DNA from: an uncultured Collinsella sp.
Lineage (GTDB): Bacteria; Actinomycetota; Coriobacteriia; Coriobacteriales; Coriobacteriaceae
NCBI GenBank assembly: GCA_902468045.1
Contig: CABQXG010000001.1
Location: 1-24,198 of the forward strand
Direction: 5' to 3'
Length of the DNA stretch: 24,198 nt
The notes below the pieces were generated by a model that saw nothing but the letters and a program-made list of their open reading frames with translations, had not been told where the DNA came from and made no database searches. The first letter of the stretch is position 1. Each line of letters begins with the position of its first letter. A program made the position numbers and the translations under genes. Below, one piece after another: positions 1 through 7,817 of this stretch.

Positions 1-149
1 AGCTTGTCGCCCTTCGAAAGCTCGATCGTGGCGCCGGAATCCTTAAGGTCATAACGCTGGGAAATCTCGCGCGTGGTCTGCTGGAAGGCGTTGTCGACCT
101 CTTGCATGTTGACCTCGGACACGACGTCGAAGCTGGAATCTTTAGCCAT
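1..149 (-). CDS. yajQ: YajQ-family nucleotide-binding protein (5' part only)
   Basis: The first 49 or so codons of a gene that continues beyond the left edge. The start reads [20 protein letters not shown] and is followed by a stretch containing [20 protein letters not shown]. This matches the YajQ/DUF520 family, whose members begin with SFDIVSEVDxQEVxNA, TREVxxRFDFKG and ASIEL. Family members are small (about 160 residues) cytosolic proteins that bind nucleotides; some bind cyclic di-GMP. An AAAGGAAA ribosome site lies just upstream of the ATG. The gene follows the rodZ-like gene on the same strand after 26 nt, so it is probably the next member of the rnj-ftsK operon. The family call is firm for so short a piece; the function in this organism is not known. 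Confidence 0.85.
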   Translation of the reverse strand, partial: MAKDSSFDVVSEVNMQEVDNAFQQTTREISQRYDLKDSGATIELSKGDK

Positions 150-175
150 GATGTTTCCTTTCGCGTACGAGCGGC

Positions 176-1687
176 TTAGTAGCTATCGTACGAATAGTCG
201 GTGGAATCGGTGGGCGTCTGACCGTCAGATGCGGTATCGGCGCCATCCGTGGACTGGGCATCGGTGCCGTCGGTGGTGTCGGCACCATCGGTGGTGTCGG
301 TACCATCAGAACTTTCACCATTCTCGGAATCGGTCGTCTCCTTCTTGGGAACAGTGATCGTCACACGCGCCACGCCCGAGGTCTTGGTATCGTAACGGAC
401 CTTTTCACCGTTCTTGGTAACGGTGACATCGGAAGGCTTGGACGTGGTGATCTCGATCGAGGACTCGGGCGTGTACTCCTGCTCAAAGGGGCCAGTCGCC
501 TGGGCGCCATAGACCGACTTGCCGTCGACCTTGACCTCAATCCACGCGGTCTTTCCCTTGGCAACGGAGACTTTGACCTTCGTGACCTCGTTCTCTTCCT
601 TCTTGGCCGTCGTCTTGGTAGCGTCCGAATCAGCCGACTCATCCGTAGCCTCATCGGTGTCTTCGTCCTCGTCGACCGTTTCGGTCTTCTTAGAAGACTT
701 CTTGGTCGTCGTCTTGGTGGCAGCGGGCGTCTCGGGCGTGTTCTCGGGCGCCGAAGATGCGCAGCCGCGCAGAAGCACCACGATGAGCACAATCAGCAGC
801 AACACCACGGCACCGATGCCGGCGTAGACGATACGCGGATCGAGCCCGTTGTTATGAGGAGTACGTGATCCGCCGCGTCCACGACTGGAACTGTTGCGGC
901 CGCCTCCCTGAGGCATACGACCACGATTACTATCGGAACGGCCGCGATAGCCACCCTGGCCCTGAAGGCTGCGCTGACCCGAGCGGGGCGCAAGTTCACC
1001 GCGGCCTTGATAGCCACGCTGGCCCGAACGCGGAGCCGAAGAGCGCTGGCCATACGGCTGTGATTGAGAGCGAAGACGCGGCGTCACCTGCGTGGTATCG
1101 GCATCCGCATAGCCACCGCGAGAGCGTCCCGTAGAGGCACCACGGTAACCGCGATCGGAATAGCCGCCGTCGCCGTAGCCAACACGAGGGTCCCGCGCAA
1201 CGCCGCGGGCAGCGGGAAGTGCGCGGTCCTCGGGCATCGGCGTACTGCGGAACCGGTCACGCTGTGAGCGAATCTCCTCGCCCGAACCCGTCTCGGTAAT
1301 ATAACCGGCCTGCTGAGGACGCTGTCCATAGCGGGTCGAACGACCGCTCTGAACCATCAGGAAGCGCCCGTTATCGACCGAGGAACGCGAATTGACGTAG
1401 CCGGCGGCGTCCTGAAAACGACCGCCCTGCTGCGACGTCTCGCGTTCGTATGCCATCAGGTCGTCAAAGTAGGCATTGACGACCTCGCGCGGATTGAGGC
1501 CCAAAAAGCGAGCATAGCTCGAAATCATGCCCTGCGCATAGCCGCGCGGCGGCATCGAAGCAAAGTTACCGGTCTCGAAAAACTCGATGATCTGCGGCCT
1601 GATTTTGATGGTGTTGGCGACCTGCTGAATGGAAAGGCCCATTCGGCGACGCTGCTCGAGCAGCATGTCACCAAAGCGTGCAGCCAT
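176..1687 (-). CDS. rodZ: RodZ-like membrane protein with N-terminal HTH and extracellular C-terminal domain
   Basis: A 503-residue single-pass membrane protein. Residues 1-75 form a Cro/C1-like helix-turn-helix of the HTH_25 type seen in RodZ ([21 protein letters not shown], then [18 protein letters not shown]). Residues 140-280 are a long Arg/Gly/Ser/Gln-rich cytoplasmic linker. A membrane helix lies at about 286-306 ([21 protein letters not shown]). An acidic Thr/Lys stretch follows, then a beta-rich RodZ C-terminal-like domain near 375-445 ([26 protein letters not shown]), and a low-complexity Asp/Thr/Ser tail with TDG(A/T)D repeats. In the known family RodZ ties MreB to the wall-elongation machinery. 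No mreB is in view, so a morphogenesis role is inferred. The ATG overlaps the ftsK stop by one base (TGATG), and its GGAGGA ribosome site lies inside ftsK, so the two genes are translationally coupled. Confidence 0.8.
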   Translation of the reverse strand: MAARFGDMLLEQRRRMGLSIQQVANTIKIRPQIIEFFETGNFASMPPRGYAQGMISSYARFLGLNPREVVNAYFDDLMAYERETSQQGGRFQDAAGYVNSRSSVDNGRFLMVQSGRSTRYGQRPQQAGYITETGSGEEIRSQRDRFRSTPMPEDRALPAARGVARDPRVGYGDGGYSDRGYRGASTGRSRGGYADADTTQVTPRLRSQSQPYGQRSSAPRSGQRGYQGRGELAPRSGQRSLQGQGGYRGRSDSNRGRMPQGGGRNSSSRGRGGSRTPHNNGLDPRIVYAGIGAVVLLLIVLIVVLLRGCASSAPENTPETPAATKTTTKKSSKKTETVDEDEDTDEATDESADSDATKTTAKKEENEVTKVKVSVAKGKTAWIEVKVDGKSVYGAQATGPFEQEYTPESSIEITTSKPSDVTVTKNGEKVRYDTKTSGVARVTITVPKKETTDSENGESSDGTDTTDGADTTDGTDAQSTDGADTASDGQTPTDSTDYSYDSY

Positions 1688-4467
1688 CAGAATCCTCCAA
1701 ACTCACGATCTTCACGTGCCATCTCGGCGTCGACAGATTTCAGCGCGGCAAGACCCTCTTCGTCCAGCAGAACCTCACGCGGCTTGGAACCGTCAGGCGG
1801 GCCGACGACACCCTTTTCTTCCAGCATGTCCATAATACGCCCGGCACGCGCATAGCCAACCTTCAGACGGCGTTGCAGGCCAGATGTGGAGCCCAGCTGC
1901 GATTCCACCACAATATGGGCGGCTTCCCAAATGAGCGGATCATCGTCTTGCGGCTCGGCGACTCCGGTGCGGACAATGCCGCCGCCACCCGCCATGGACA
2001 TGGAAGCGGGCGCCACGGCAGACAGAATCTCCTCGTGGTAGTCAGGCTCGCTCTGCGACTTGACGAACTCGACAATCTCGTTGATTTCGTCGTCCGAGAC
2101 AAAACAGCCCTGGATACGGCGAGGCTTGCCCCAGTCGACCTTAGAGAACAGCATATCGCCCAGACCGGTGAGCTTTTCGGCGCCCATCTGGTCGATGATG
2201 ACGCGAGAATCGATGCCCGTAGCGACGTTAAAGGCAATACGGTTGGTAATATTGGCCTTGATGAGACCCGTCACTACGTTGGAACTGGGGCGCTGCGTGG
2301 CCACGATAAGGTGGATACCGGCGGCACGGCCCAGCTGGGCGATACGCACAATCGAGGCCTCCACGTCCTTGCCGGCGACCATCATCAGGTCCGAAAGCTC
2401 GTCGATGATGATGACCAGGTAGGGCATCTTTTGCGGCGGGTTATCGTAATGCTCAAACTCGCCGGCGGCCTGCTTTTCGTTGTAGGTCGAGATCTTACGC
2501 ACGTTGAGACGCTCGAAGACCTTCAGGCGACGCTCCATCTCGGACACGGCCCATTGCAGAGCGCTCGCGGCCTGCTTGGGCTCGGTCACCACGGGCACAT
2601 AGAGATGCGGCAGACCGTTATAGCCCGCAAGCTCGACGCGCTTGGGGTCGACCATGATCAGGCGAACGTCCTCGGGAAGCGCGCGCATGAGCAGGGTCGT
2701 GATGATGGAGTTGATCATGACCGACTTACCGGAACCGGTCGTACCGGCGATCAGCAGGTGGGGCATCTTGGCAAGGTCGGCGACAACCGGCGTGCCCTCG
2801 GCATCGCGACCAATGGCTAGCTCGAGCGGACCGCCCTTCACATAGGGCAGAACGTCGCCCAGGTTGACGTTCTGGCGCTTGCGGTTGGGAATCTCGATGC
2901 CCACGAGCGAGGTGCCGGGGATCGGGGCAAAGATACGTACCGACTGGGCAGCGAGCGAAAGCGCGATATCGTCCTCGAGGCTCGAAATCTTGCTCACGCG
3001 CTCGCCCTCACCAGGCTGCAGCTTAAAGGTCGTCACCGTGGGGCCGGCGATCCAGCCGACCACGCGGGCACTGCGGCCAAACTCAAGCAAGGTGGATTGC
3101 AGTGACTCAGCGGTCTGCTCCAACTCCTTGTCCGAAGACGCGGCGGAAGCCGACTGCGGGTTGGCATGCAGGATTTCGAGCGGCGGAAGCTTGAGGCCGT
3201 CCTCTTCTTCGCCCTCGTTATCTGCGGCGCCACCGTCCGCTCCCCCATCGCTAGCCGCAGCCGATTCGACGGCACTCGAGGCAGGCGCATCGGCAACCTT
3301 GGGATGCTTCAAGAAGTCGGGAATCTGAGGTGCTGCCGAGACAGGATTCACGGCAAACGGCGGCTCGGACTCGTCGATCTTATCGGGGTCGTCTTCCATC
3401 GAAAGTTGACCGGTTACCTGGTCGCGCTTTGCATGGCGACGCGGCAGCAAAGTTGTCTTTGCGGTCTCAATCGGAGCCTCGTCGTCCTCGTCATCGCCCT
3501 CGGTAAGCTCAATCTCGCTATCGGACCAGGACGGGTCGGGCTCACTCGTATTGAGCTTAGGCGTGGCCTTGCCCTTCTTGGCATGGCGGCGCGGCAGCAG
3601 CGTCGTCTTAGCGCGCTCGGCCTCCACGGCATCGGATACGTCGACAAACGGATCCTCGTCCTCGTCGTCATTGTCCAAAACCGGGTCCACATCGTTGCCC
3701 ATGACCGTGGTCACGGCAGCATCGGAGCCCTTTTGACGAAGAATGCTCAGGTGCGGACGGGCAACGCCGGGCACCGACAGGGCTTCGTCGTCACCCCACG
3801 GACTCGCGTTAACATCGGCACGACGGCGCTCGGCAAAATCGGCCGCGCGGTCGCGAGCAGAGCGCAAAACGCCGCCAACCGAAAAGCCGATGATGACCAA
3901 GCCCACGACGACAAGGCCCAACAGGACTACCATCGCGATAGGCTTACCCAGGGCATTCTGCAGCGCACTCGCAATAAACGCACCGATGTAGCCACCCGAG
4001 GCGGACAAATTTTGCGGCGTGAACATAAGGTCACACGAGTCGCTCGTACCCGGCACCATCAGCGAGAGAATGGAGACGACGGCGATAAAGACCACGGCGC
4101 CGCCCGCAACAGAGCGCACGTTGAGCGGCGAGTCCTCGCCTAAAAAAAGCGTGGCGGCAAACAGCAAAATGACGATCGGCAGCACGTAGGCGCCCAGACC
4201 AAAGCCCAGGTGGTAGAAACCGGCAACCGCAGCCGTAACGGGTGCGGTCGCCGGCGAAATCACGGCAATGAAGGACGCAATCGCCAAAACGGCTATGACC
4301 ACGCCGGCGATATCGCGGTTGGCCGAGGGCTCGACCAAGGGCTCAAAATCGTCAAAGTCCGCCTCGTGGCCCTTATTGGCACGCAGATGGGAACCGGCAC
4401 CCTTAGCAGATGCCGGTTGGTTGTTGGCCTTATTGCCTTTGGCGTTTTGTGCAGATCCGCGCGCCAA
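1687..4467 (-). CDS. ftsK: FtsK/SpoIIIE DNA translocase
   Basis: A 926-residue septal DNA pump. Hydrophobic segments near residues 53-71, 90-109, 119-137 and 160-200 form the N-terminal membrane part. An acidic, disordered linker (about 210-425) contains two copies of AKTTLLPRRHAK (286-297 and 336-347). The motor carries Walker A GTTGSGKS (575-582), the motif LIMVDPKRVELAGYNGLPHL, and Walker B VIIIDELSDLM. The C-terminal gamma winged helix (about 860-926: DPLIWEAAHIVV, STSGLQRRLKVGYARAGRIM) is the part that reads KOPS-type DNA signs in known FtsK proteins. The start is TTG at 4467, supported by GGAGG six bases upstream, which itself lies in the last codons of rnj. Only one base separates the genes. 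Role: chromosome clearance and dimer resolution at division. Confidence 0.97.
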   Translation of the reverse strand: MARGSAQNAKGNKANNQPASAKGAGSHLRANKGHEADFDDFEPLVEPSANRDIAGVVIAVLAIASFIAVISPATAPVTAAVAGFYHLGFGLGAYVLPIVILLFAATLFLGEDSPLNVRSVAGGAVVFIAVVSILSLMVPGTSDSCDLMFTPQNLSASGGYIGAFIASALQNALGKPIAMVVLLGLVVVGLVIIGFSVGGVLRSARDRAADFAERRRADVNASPWGDDEALSVPGVARPHLSILRQKGSDAAVTTVMGNDVDPVLDNDDEDEDPFVDVSDAVEAERAKTTLLPRRHAKKGKATPKLNTSEPDPSWSDSEIELTEGDDEDDEAPIETAKTTLLPRRHAKRDQVTGQLSMEDDPDKIDESEPPFAVNPVSAAPQIPDFLKHPKVADAPASSAVESAAASDGGADGGAADNEGEEEDGLKLPPLEILHANPQSASAASSDKELEQTAESLQSTLLEFGRSARVVGWIAGPTVTTFKLQPGEGERVSKISSLEDDIALSLAAQSVRIFAPIPGTSLVGIEIPNRKRQNVNLGDVLPYVKGGPLELAIGRDAEGTPVVADLAKMPHLLIAGTTGSGKSVMINSIITTLLMRALPEDVRLIMVDPKRVELAGYNGLPHLYVPVVTEPKQAASALQWAVSEMERRLKVFERLNVRKISTYNEKQAAGEFEHYDNPPQKMPYLVIIIDELSDLMMVAGKDVEASIVRIAQLGRAAGIHLIVATQRPSSNVVTGLIKANITNRIAFNVATGIDSRVIIDQMGAEKLTGLGDMLFSKVDWGKPRRIQGCFVSDDEINEIVEFVKSQSEPDYHEEILSAVAPASMSMAGGGGIVRTGVAEPQDDDPLIWEAAHIVVESQLGSTSGLQRRLKVGYARAGRIMDMLEEKGVVGPPDGSKPREVLLDEEGLAALKSVDAEMAREDREFGGF

Positions 4468-4468
4468 A

Positions 4469-6139
4469 CTAAACCTCCATGACGACCGGGATGATCATCG
4501 GACGGGTGCGCGTACGGCTCCAGATAAAGTTAGAGAGCGAGTCGCGCACGGCCTTGCGAATGGCATCGGAACCGCTGCTCGTAAAGCTGAACTTGCCCTT
4601 CTCGATCGTCTTCATGATGGACGCGGAGGCATCCTCGGAGAACTGGTCGTCGATGGCAAACGAGACGCCGCGGCCCGAGAACTCGATGGCCACGATCTTC
4701 TTGTGCTTGAGCGAGACGATGGCAACAGCGGTAACCATACCGTCGTTGGCGAGCTTCTGACGATCGCGCAGGACGATGGGGTCGGTATCGCCGATACGCA
4801 GGCCGTCGACGTAGACGACGCCGGACTCGACGGGCGTACCGCGTTTGACGATACCGCCGCGCATCTCGAGCGTGTCGCCGTTATCGAGGATAAAGATGTG
4901 ATCGTCCTTGATGCCCATCTTACGAGCAAGCTGGGCATGGGCACGCAGATGCACGGCCTCGCCGTGAACCGGCATAAAGTAGGTGGGCTTGGCCATGGCC
5001 ATCAGGAGCTTGAGTTCCTCCTGGCTACCGTGACCGGAGACGTGAACGAGAGCGCGGTTCTTATCCCACACGTCGCAACCGAGTTTGGCCAGGCTGTTGA
5101 CGACCTGCTGGACGGCTTTCTCATTGCCAGGAACAGGAGTTGCTGAGAGGATGACGGTATCGCCCTCGTGGATAGAGAGCGTCTTGTGCTCGCCGTTGGC
5201 CATGCGAGACAGGGCCGACAGCGGCTCGCCCTGCGAACCGGTGCACATGACAACGATCTTGTCGTCAGGCAGGTTATCGATGTCGAAGGCATCGATAATA
5301 TCGGCATCGTCGATGTTGAGGTAGCCCAGCTCGCGCGCCACACGGGTGTTAGTGAGCATGGAGCGACCGGTCACAACGACCTTACGACCGCACTTGCGGG
5401 CAGCATCGCAGATCTGCTGCAAACGATGAATGTGACTCGAGAACGACGCGACGAACACACGACCCGGGGCGTTCTTGATGGCGTGCAGCAAGTTGGGACC
5501 GACCTCGGCCTCGGACTTGGTAAAGCCGGGAACAGTGGCGTTGGTGGAGTCGGACAGCAGCAGGTCGATGCCCTGCTTGGCAAAGCGGCTGATAGCGGCA
5601 TAGTCGGGCGTGACACCATCGATGGGCGTCTGGTCAAGCTTAAAGTCGCCGGTGTGCATAACGGTGCCCTGGTTGGTGCGGATGAACACGCCCAGAGCGC
5701 CGGGGATGGAGTGCGTCATCGAGAAGAAGTCGAGCGAGATGCCGCCGAGGTTGACATGGCTGCCGCCCTTGACCTCGCGGAACTTGGGTGCGCGGATGCG
5801 GAACTCAGAAAGCTTGCCCTCGATAAAGCCAAGCGTCAGCTTGCTCGAGAAGATGGGCACCTTATTGTTGAGGTCCTGCAGCAGGTACGGAAGCGAACCG
5901 GTGTGGTCCTCGTGGCCGTGGGTGACGACGATACCGCGGAGCTTCTCCTCGTTCTCCAGAACATAGGTGTAGTCGGGAAGAACCAGGTCGATACCGGGCT
6001 GGGAGTCATCCGGGAACATGAGACCGGCGTCGACGAGCACCATGTCGTCGCCGCACTCGAAGACCGTCATGTTCTTGCCGATGCCGTCAAGGCCGCCGAG
6101 CGGGATGATCTTCAAGGGAGATGATTTTTTAGCTGCCAT
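4469..6139 (-). CDS. rnj: Ribonuclease J
   Basis: A 556-residue metallo-beta-lactamase/beta-CASP ribonuclease, a typical RNase J length. The zinc ligands are visible: HGHEDH at residues 74-79, His143 (MTHSIPG) and Asp165 (HTGDFKLD). Further on are VSGHGSQEEL and the PVHGEAVHLRAHAQLA segment, both classic RNase J motifs in the beta-CASP and C-terminal parts. The family combines endonuclease and 5'-to-3' exonuclease activity and takes part in mRNA decay and rRNA maturation. It is the first gene of the operon rnj-ftsK-rodZ-yajQ. The ATG is preceded by AGAAAGGAAACC. A weak -10 candidate (TATCAT, minus strand, near 6260) sits about 120 bp upstream without a convincing -35. The stop TAG is one base short of the ftsK start. 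Confidence 0.97.
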   Translation of the reverse strand: MAAKKSSPLKIIPLGGLDGIGKNMTVFECGDDMVLVDAGLMFPDDSQPGIDLVLPDYTYVLENEEKLRGIVVTHGHEDHTGSLPYLLQDLNNKVPIFSSKLTLGFIEGKLSEFRIRAPKFREVKGGSHVNLGGISLDFFSMTHSIPGALGVFIRTNQGTVMHTGDFKLDQTPIDGVTPDYAAISRFAKQGIDLLLSDSTNATVPGFTKSEAEVGPNLLHAIKNAPGRVFVASFSSHIHRLQQICDAARKCGRKVVVTGRSMLTNTRVARELGYLNIDDADIIDAFDIDNLPDDKIVVMCTGSQGEPLSALSRMANGEHKTLSIHEGDTVILSATPVPGNEKAVQQVVNSLAKLGCDVWDKNRALVHVSGHGSQEELKLLMAMAKPTYFMPVHGEAVHLRAHAQLARKMGIKDDHIFILDNGDTLEMRGGIVKRGTPVESGVVYVDGLRIGDTDPIVLRDRQKLANDGMVTAVAIVSLKHKKIVAIEFSGRGVSFAIDDQFSEDASASIMKTIEKGKFSFTSSGSDAIRKAVRDSLSNFIWSRTRTRPMIIPVVMEV

Positions 6140-6338
6140 AGGTTAGTGTGGTTTCCTTTCTTCGAAACGGGTCTGGAACAACCGACGGGGCGCTTCTGGC
6201 AAACCGACCGCCGGGAACGTACAAACATGCATCACAGAGTCGATGCAATAACCACAGTATGATACCCATTTGCACAACAACAGACCACCCATGCATCAAA
6301 GCCCCATCTGAACTGGTCCATCCCGCCGGTTTCCCGTG

Positions 6339-6616
6339 GGGCGGGCACTGATGAAGTTTCCTGCTCTACAGTCCTGCTCACGACGGAGGCCACATTAAGT
6401 GGCCTCCTGTTCGTGCGGAACTCGCGATAAACCTAAGCCGGTGTCCCCGCTCTCCCGGGGCCTGTGGTTACCTGGTTGTTGCATGCGGCTCGCTTTTCGG
6501 AACTGGGCTGATATTTTCTTGATGTTAGGCGCTCTTGGTCCTAATGGGCTTGGGGCGCCTTCGCGTTTCCTCAGCTCTGCACCCTTGCGGGTTCGAATCC
6601 CTCCGCTTGCCCACAA
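6339..6616 (+). ncRNA. Candidate structured RNA ending in a tRNA-like T arm (unassigned)
   Basis: The last 30 bases contain a T-loop signature: GGG at 6589-6591, TTCGAAT at 6592-6598 and CCC at 6599-6601, followed by GCTTGCCC-ACA at 6605-6615. This looks like the 3' end of a tRNA or tmRNA on the plus strand. No matching tRNA 5' half lies within 100 bases. The nearest sequence able to pair with the 3' end is GGGCGGGC at 6339-6346 (eight pairs, two of them G-U), about 270 bases away. Between them are strong hairpins. One, at about 6529-6561, is held together by G-U pairs in the plus-strand RNA. Three readings remain open: an unusual structured RNA, a broken tRNA, or an old integration scar. tmRNA is unlikely, because I see neither its conserved 5' UUCGAC nor a tag ending in alanines. 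The boundaries are guesses. Confidence 0.3.
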
Positions 6617-6620
6617 GAAA

Positions 6621-6650
6621 GCGCCCTGGGCCGTTATGGGCTCAGGGCGC
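6621..6650. terminator. Terminator hairpin between the tRNA-like RNA and tRNA-Gln, probably two-way
   Basis: A 12-bp stem, GCGCCCTGGGCC (6621-6632) with GGCTCAGGGCGC (6639-6650), around a short loop. The one imperfect pair is G-U in plus-strand RNA and A-C in minus-strand RNA, so the plus direction is slightly favoured. The plus side is followed by TCAATTTTAA, the minus side by TTTCTTG. It lies ten bases past the encoded CCA of tRNA-Gln. Confidence 0.75.
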
Positions 6651-6660
6651 TCAATTTTAA

Positions 6661-6735
6661 TGGCTGGGACGGAGGGACTCGAACCCCCAACAGCCGGCAC
6701 CAAAAACCGGAGTTCTACCGTTGAACTACGTCCCA
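6661..6735 (-). tRNA. tRNA-Gln (anticodon TTG)
   Basis: Folds as a complete 75-base cloverleaf. The acceptor arms TGGGACG and CGTCCCA pair perfectly. The D arm is GTTC...GAAC. The anticodon stem CCGGT/GCCGG closes the loop TTTTGGT, with TTG at positions 34-36. The T arm is GGGGG-TTCGAGT-CCCTC, the discriminator is G, and CCA is encoded. It lies 38 bases after the stop of the upstream peptidoglycan-binding gene on the same strand and is followed by a hairpin terminator. No separate promoter is evident, so it may be cotranscribed with that gene. Confidence 0.97.
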
Positions 6736-6773
6736 ATGTGTGGCGTTGCCCAAAAGCAACTCGTTTAGTTTAC

Positions 6774-7679
6774 CTAATCTGCGAGGGCATCGCAAACGCC
6801 ATCGAGCAGGCGTACGGCGAGTGTCTGCGCGTCGCTGGCCGTGAAGGTGCCGTTGTAGCGCGTCATGCCCGTGAGCTCAATGCGAATGCGAGCCGGCTTC
6901 TGCTGCGCGGCGACATTGGCGGTGCGGATGCGCTGGGCCAGGTTGTGGCACTCGGCGAGGGCGATCGTGGCGCGCGGCGCTGCATCTGCGGGCAGCTCAT
7001 CGCTTGCGATCTCGAGCACCAGGTCAACGTCGGTTGGGACCTCGGAGTCGCAGAGCATCATGCCGCTGTTGTCGGTCGTTGCCGTGGCGATATTCCACAT
7101 GCGCGACGCAACGCTGCGTGCGATGGGGTCCTCGCCGATAACGGCAATCTGGAAGCGCTCGAGCACGTTGGCGGCGCGAGCAAAACCGATACGGGACTCG
7201 GCTTCGGTGACCGAGGGCTTGCCCTCCCACACATGGTGCAGGCGGTTGATGTAGGCGTAGGTGTCCTGGAAGGCCATGCCGTCGGCAAACAGGCCGACAT
7301 TTTCCTGGAACTGCTGCAGGGCGGCCTCGGTATGCGGACCAAAGTAGCCGTCGTCTTCGCCACAGGCAAAGCCCAAAACGTTGAGAGCGCGCTGCAGGGC
7401 CTGCACATCGGCGCCATGGAAATTGGGCATGCGCAGATAGAGAGTGCGGTCGCCCAGCTTATACGAAGCGTCTACAAGGGCGCTCCAGCAGGGGATATCG
7501 ACGGCATGACCGGCAGCAAGGCCGCTGTCGAGCCTGAAGGTGCTGACGGCCTGCGCAGTGGTGGCTCCAAAGTATTTGTCGGTGACTTCGGCGGCATCAA
7601 TCGTGTAGCCGAGCTGCAGGAGACGAGACTGCACGTCTTCGACGGCTGCTCCTTGCATGCCCGTTGTAATAGGTTCCAT
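6774..7679 (-). CDS. Protein with two peptidoglycan-binding domains and an unassigned C-terminal domain
   Basis: A 301-residue protein. Residues 5-65 (MQGAAVEDVQSRLLQLGY, KYFGATTAQAVSTFR) and about 88-140 (GADVQALQRALNVLGF, GYFGPHTEAALQQFQ) are two PG_binding_1 modules. The remainder (about 160-301) has the alternating hydrophobic pattern of an amidase_3-like fold (AVIGEDPIARSVASRMW, DLVLEIASDELP, AECHNLAQRI, GMTRYNGTFT). I cannot find the zinc-binding His/Glu/His set, so it is probably not a working N-acetylmuramoyl-L-alanine amidase. There is no signal peptide or membrane helix, which is odd for a wall-binding protein. The start ATG follows AAAGGGG. The gene lies 138 bases after the polyprenyl synthetase on the same strand. 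The domain calls are good; the function is unknown. Confidence 0.8.
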   Translation of the reverse strand: MEPITTGMQGAAVEDVQSRLLQLGYTIDAAEVTDKYFGATTAQAVSTFRLDSGLAAGHAVDIPCWSALVDASYKLGDRTLYLRMPNFHGADVQALQRALNVLGFACGEDDGYFGPHTEAALQQFQENVGLFADGMAFQDTYAYINRLHHVWEGKPSVTEAESRIGFARAANVLERFQIAVIGEDPIARSVASRMWNIATATTDNSGMMLCDSEVPTDVDLVLEIASDELPADAAPRATIALAECHNLAQRIRTANVAAQQKPARIRIELTGMTRYNGTFTASDAQTLAVRLLDGVCDALAD

Positions 7680-7817
7680 GAACGAACCCCTTTCGGCGTA
7701 CCATTCGTACTATTTGAGCGTCTGTCGGATAGACAACGCAAAGGGATGCATAAACATTCACTCAACAGTGTAGCAAGTTGTGCCTAAATACGCTGCTGAC
7801 AGGTTTTATAACCCCCG

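Larger units (their letters stand above)
6140..6660. other. Intergenic region between rnj and tRNA-Gln, without a protein gene
   Basis: No convincing protein gene is present. Open frames crossing it in both directions are the usual artefact of translating tRNA sequence. The rnj-proximal part holds the rnj ribosome site, the palindrome GTATGATAC (6257-6265), a hairpin of TGCATC/GATGCA and a 9-bp direct repeat CATGCATCA at 6226-6234 and 6290-6298. The other half is rich in GC hairpins (for example GGAGGCCAC/GTGGCCTCC at 6385-6407) and ends in a tRNA-like T arm and a terminator, described separately. Confidence 0.7.

Noticed and set aside
6339..6616. tmRNA, RNase P RNA or hammerhead ribozyme
   Set aside because: No conserved UUCGAC 5' element or alanine-ended tag for tmRNA. 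No GGAAAGUCCGG-type core for RNase P RNA. A CTGATGA stretch at 6348-6354 lacks the matching GAAA strand of a hammerhead.
6571..6735. Integration (att) site with a mobile element at tRNA-Gln
   Set aside because: No integrase, phage or conjugation gene lies on either side, and the fragment is in inverted, not direct, orientation to tRNA-Gln.
6399..7787. Plus-strand open frame across the tRNA region and the peptidoglycan-binding gene
   Set aside because: Its early part is translated tRNA sequence (phrases such as GTEGLEPPTAGTKNR are a common artefact), and the rest is antisense to a real gene.
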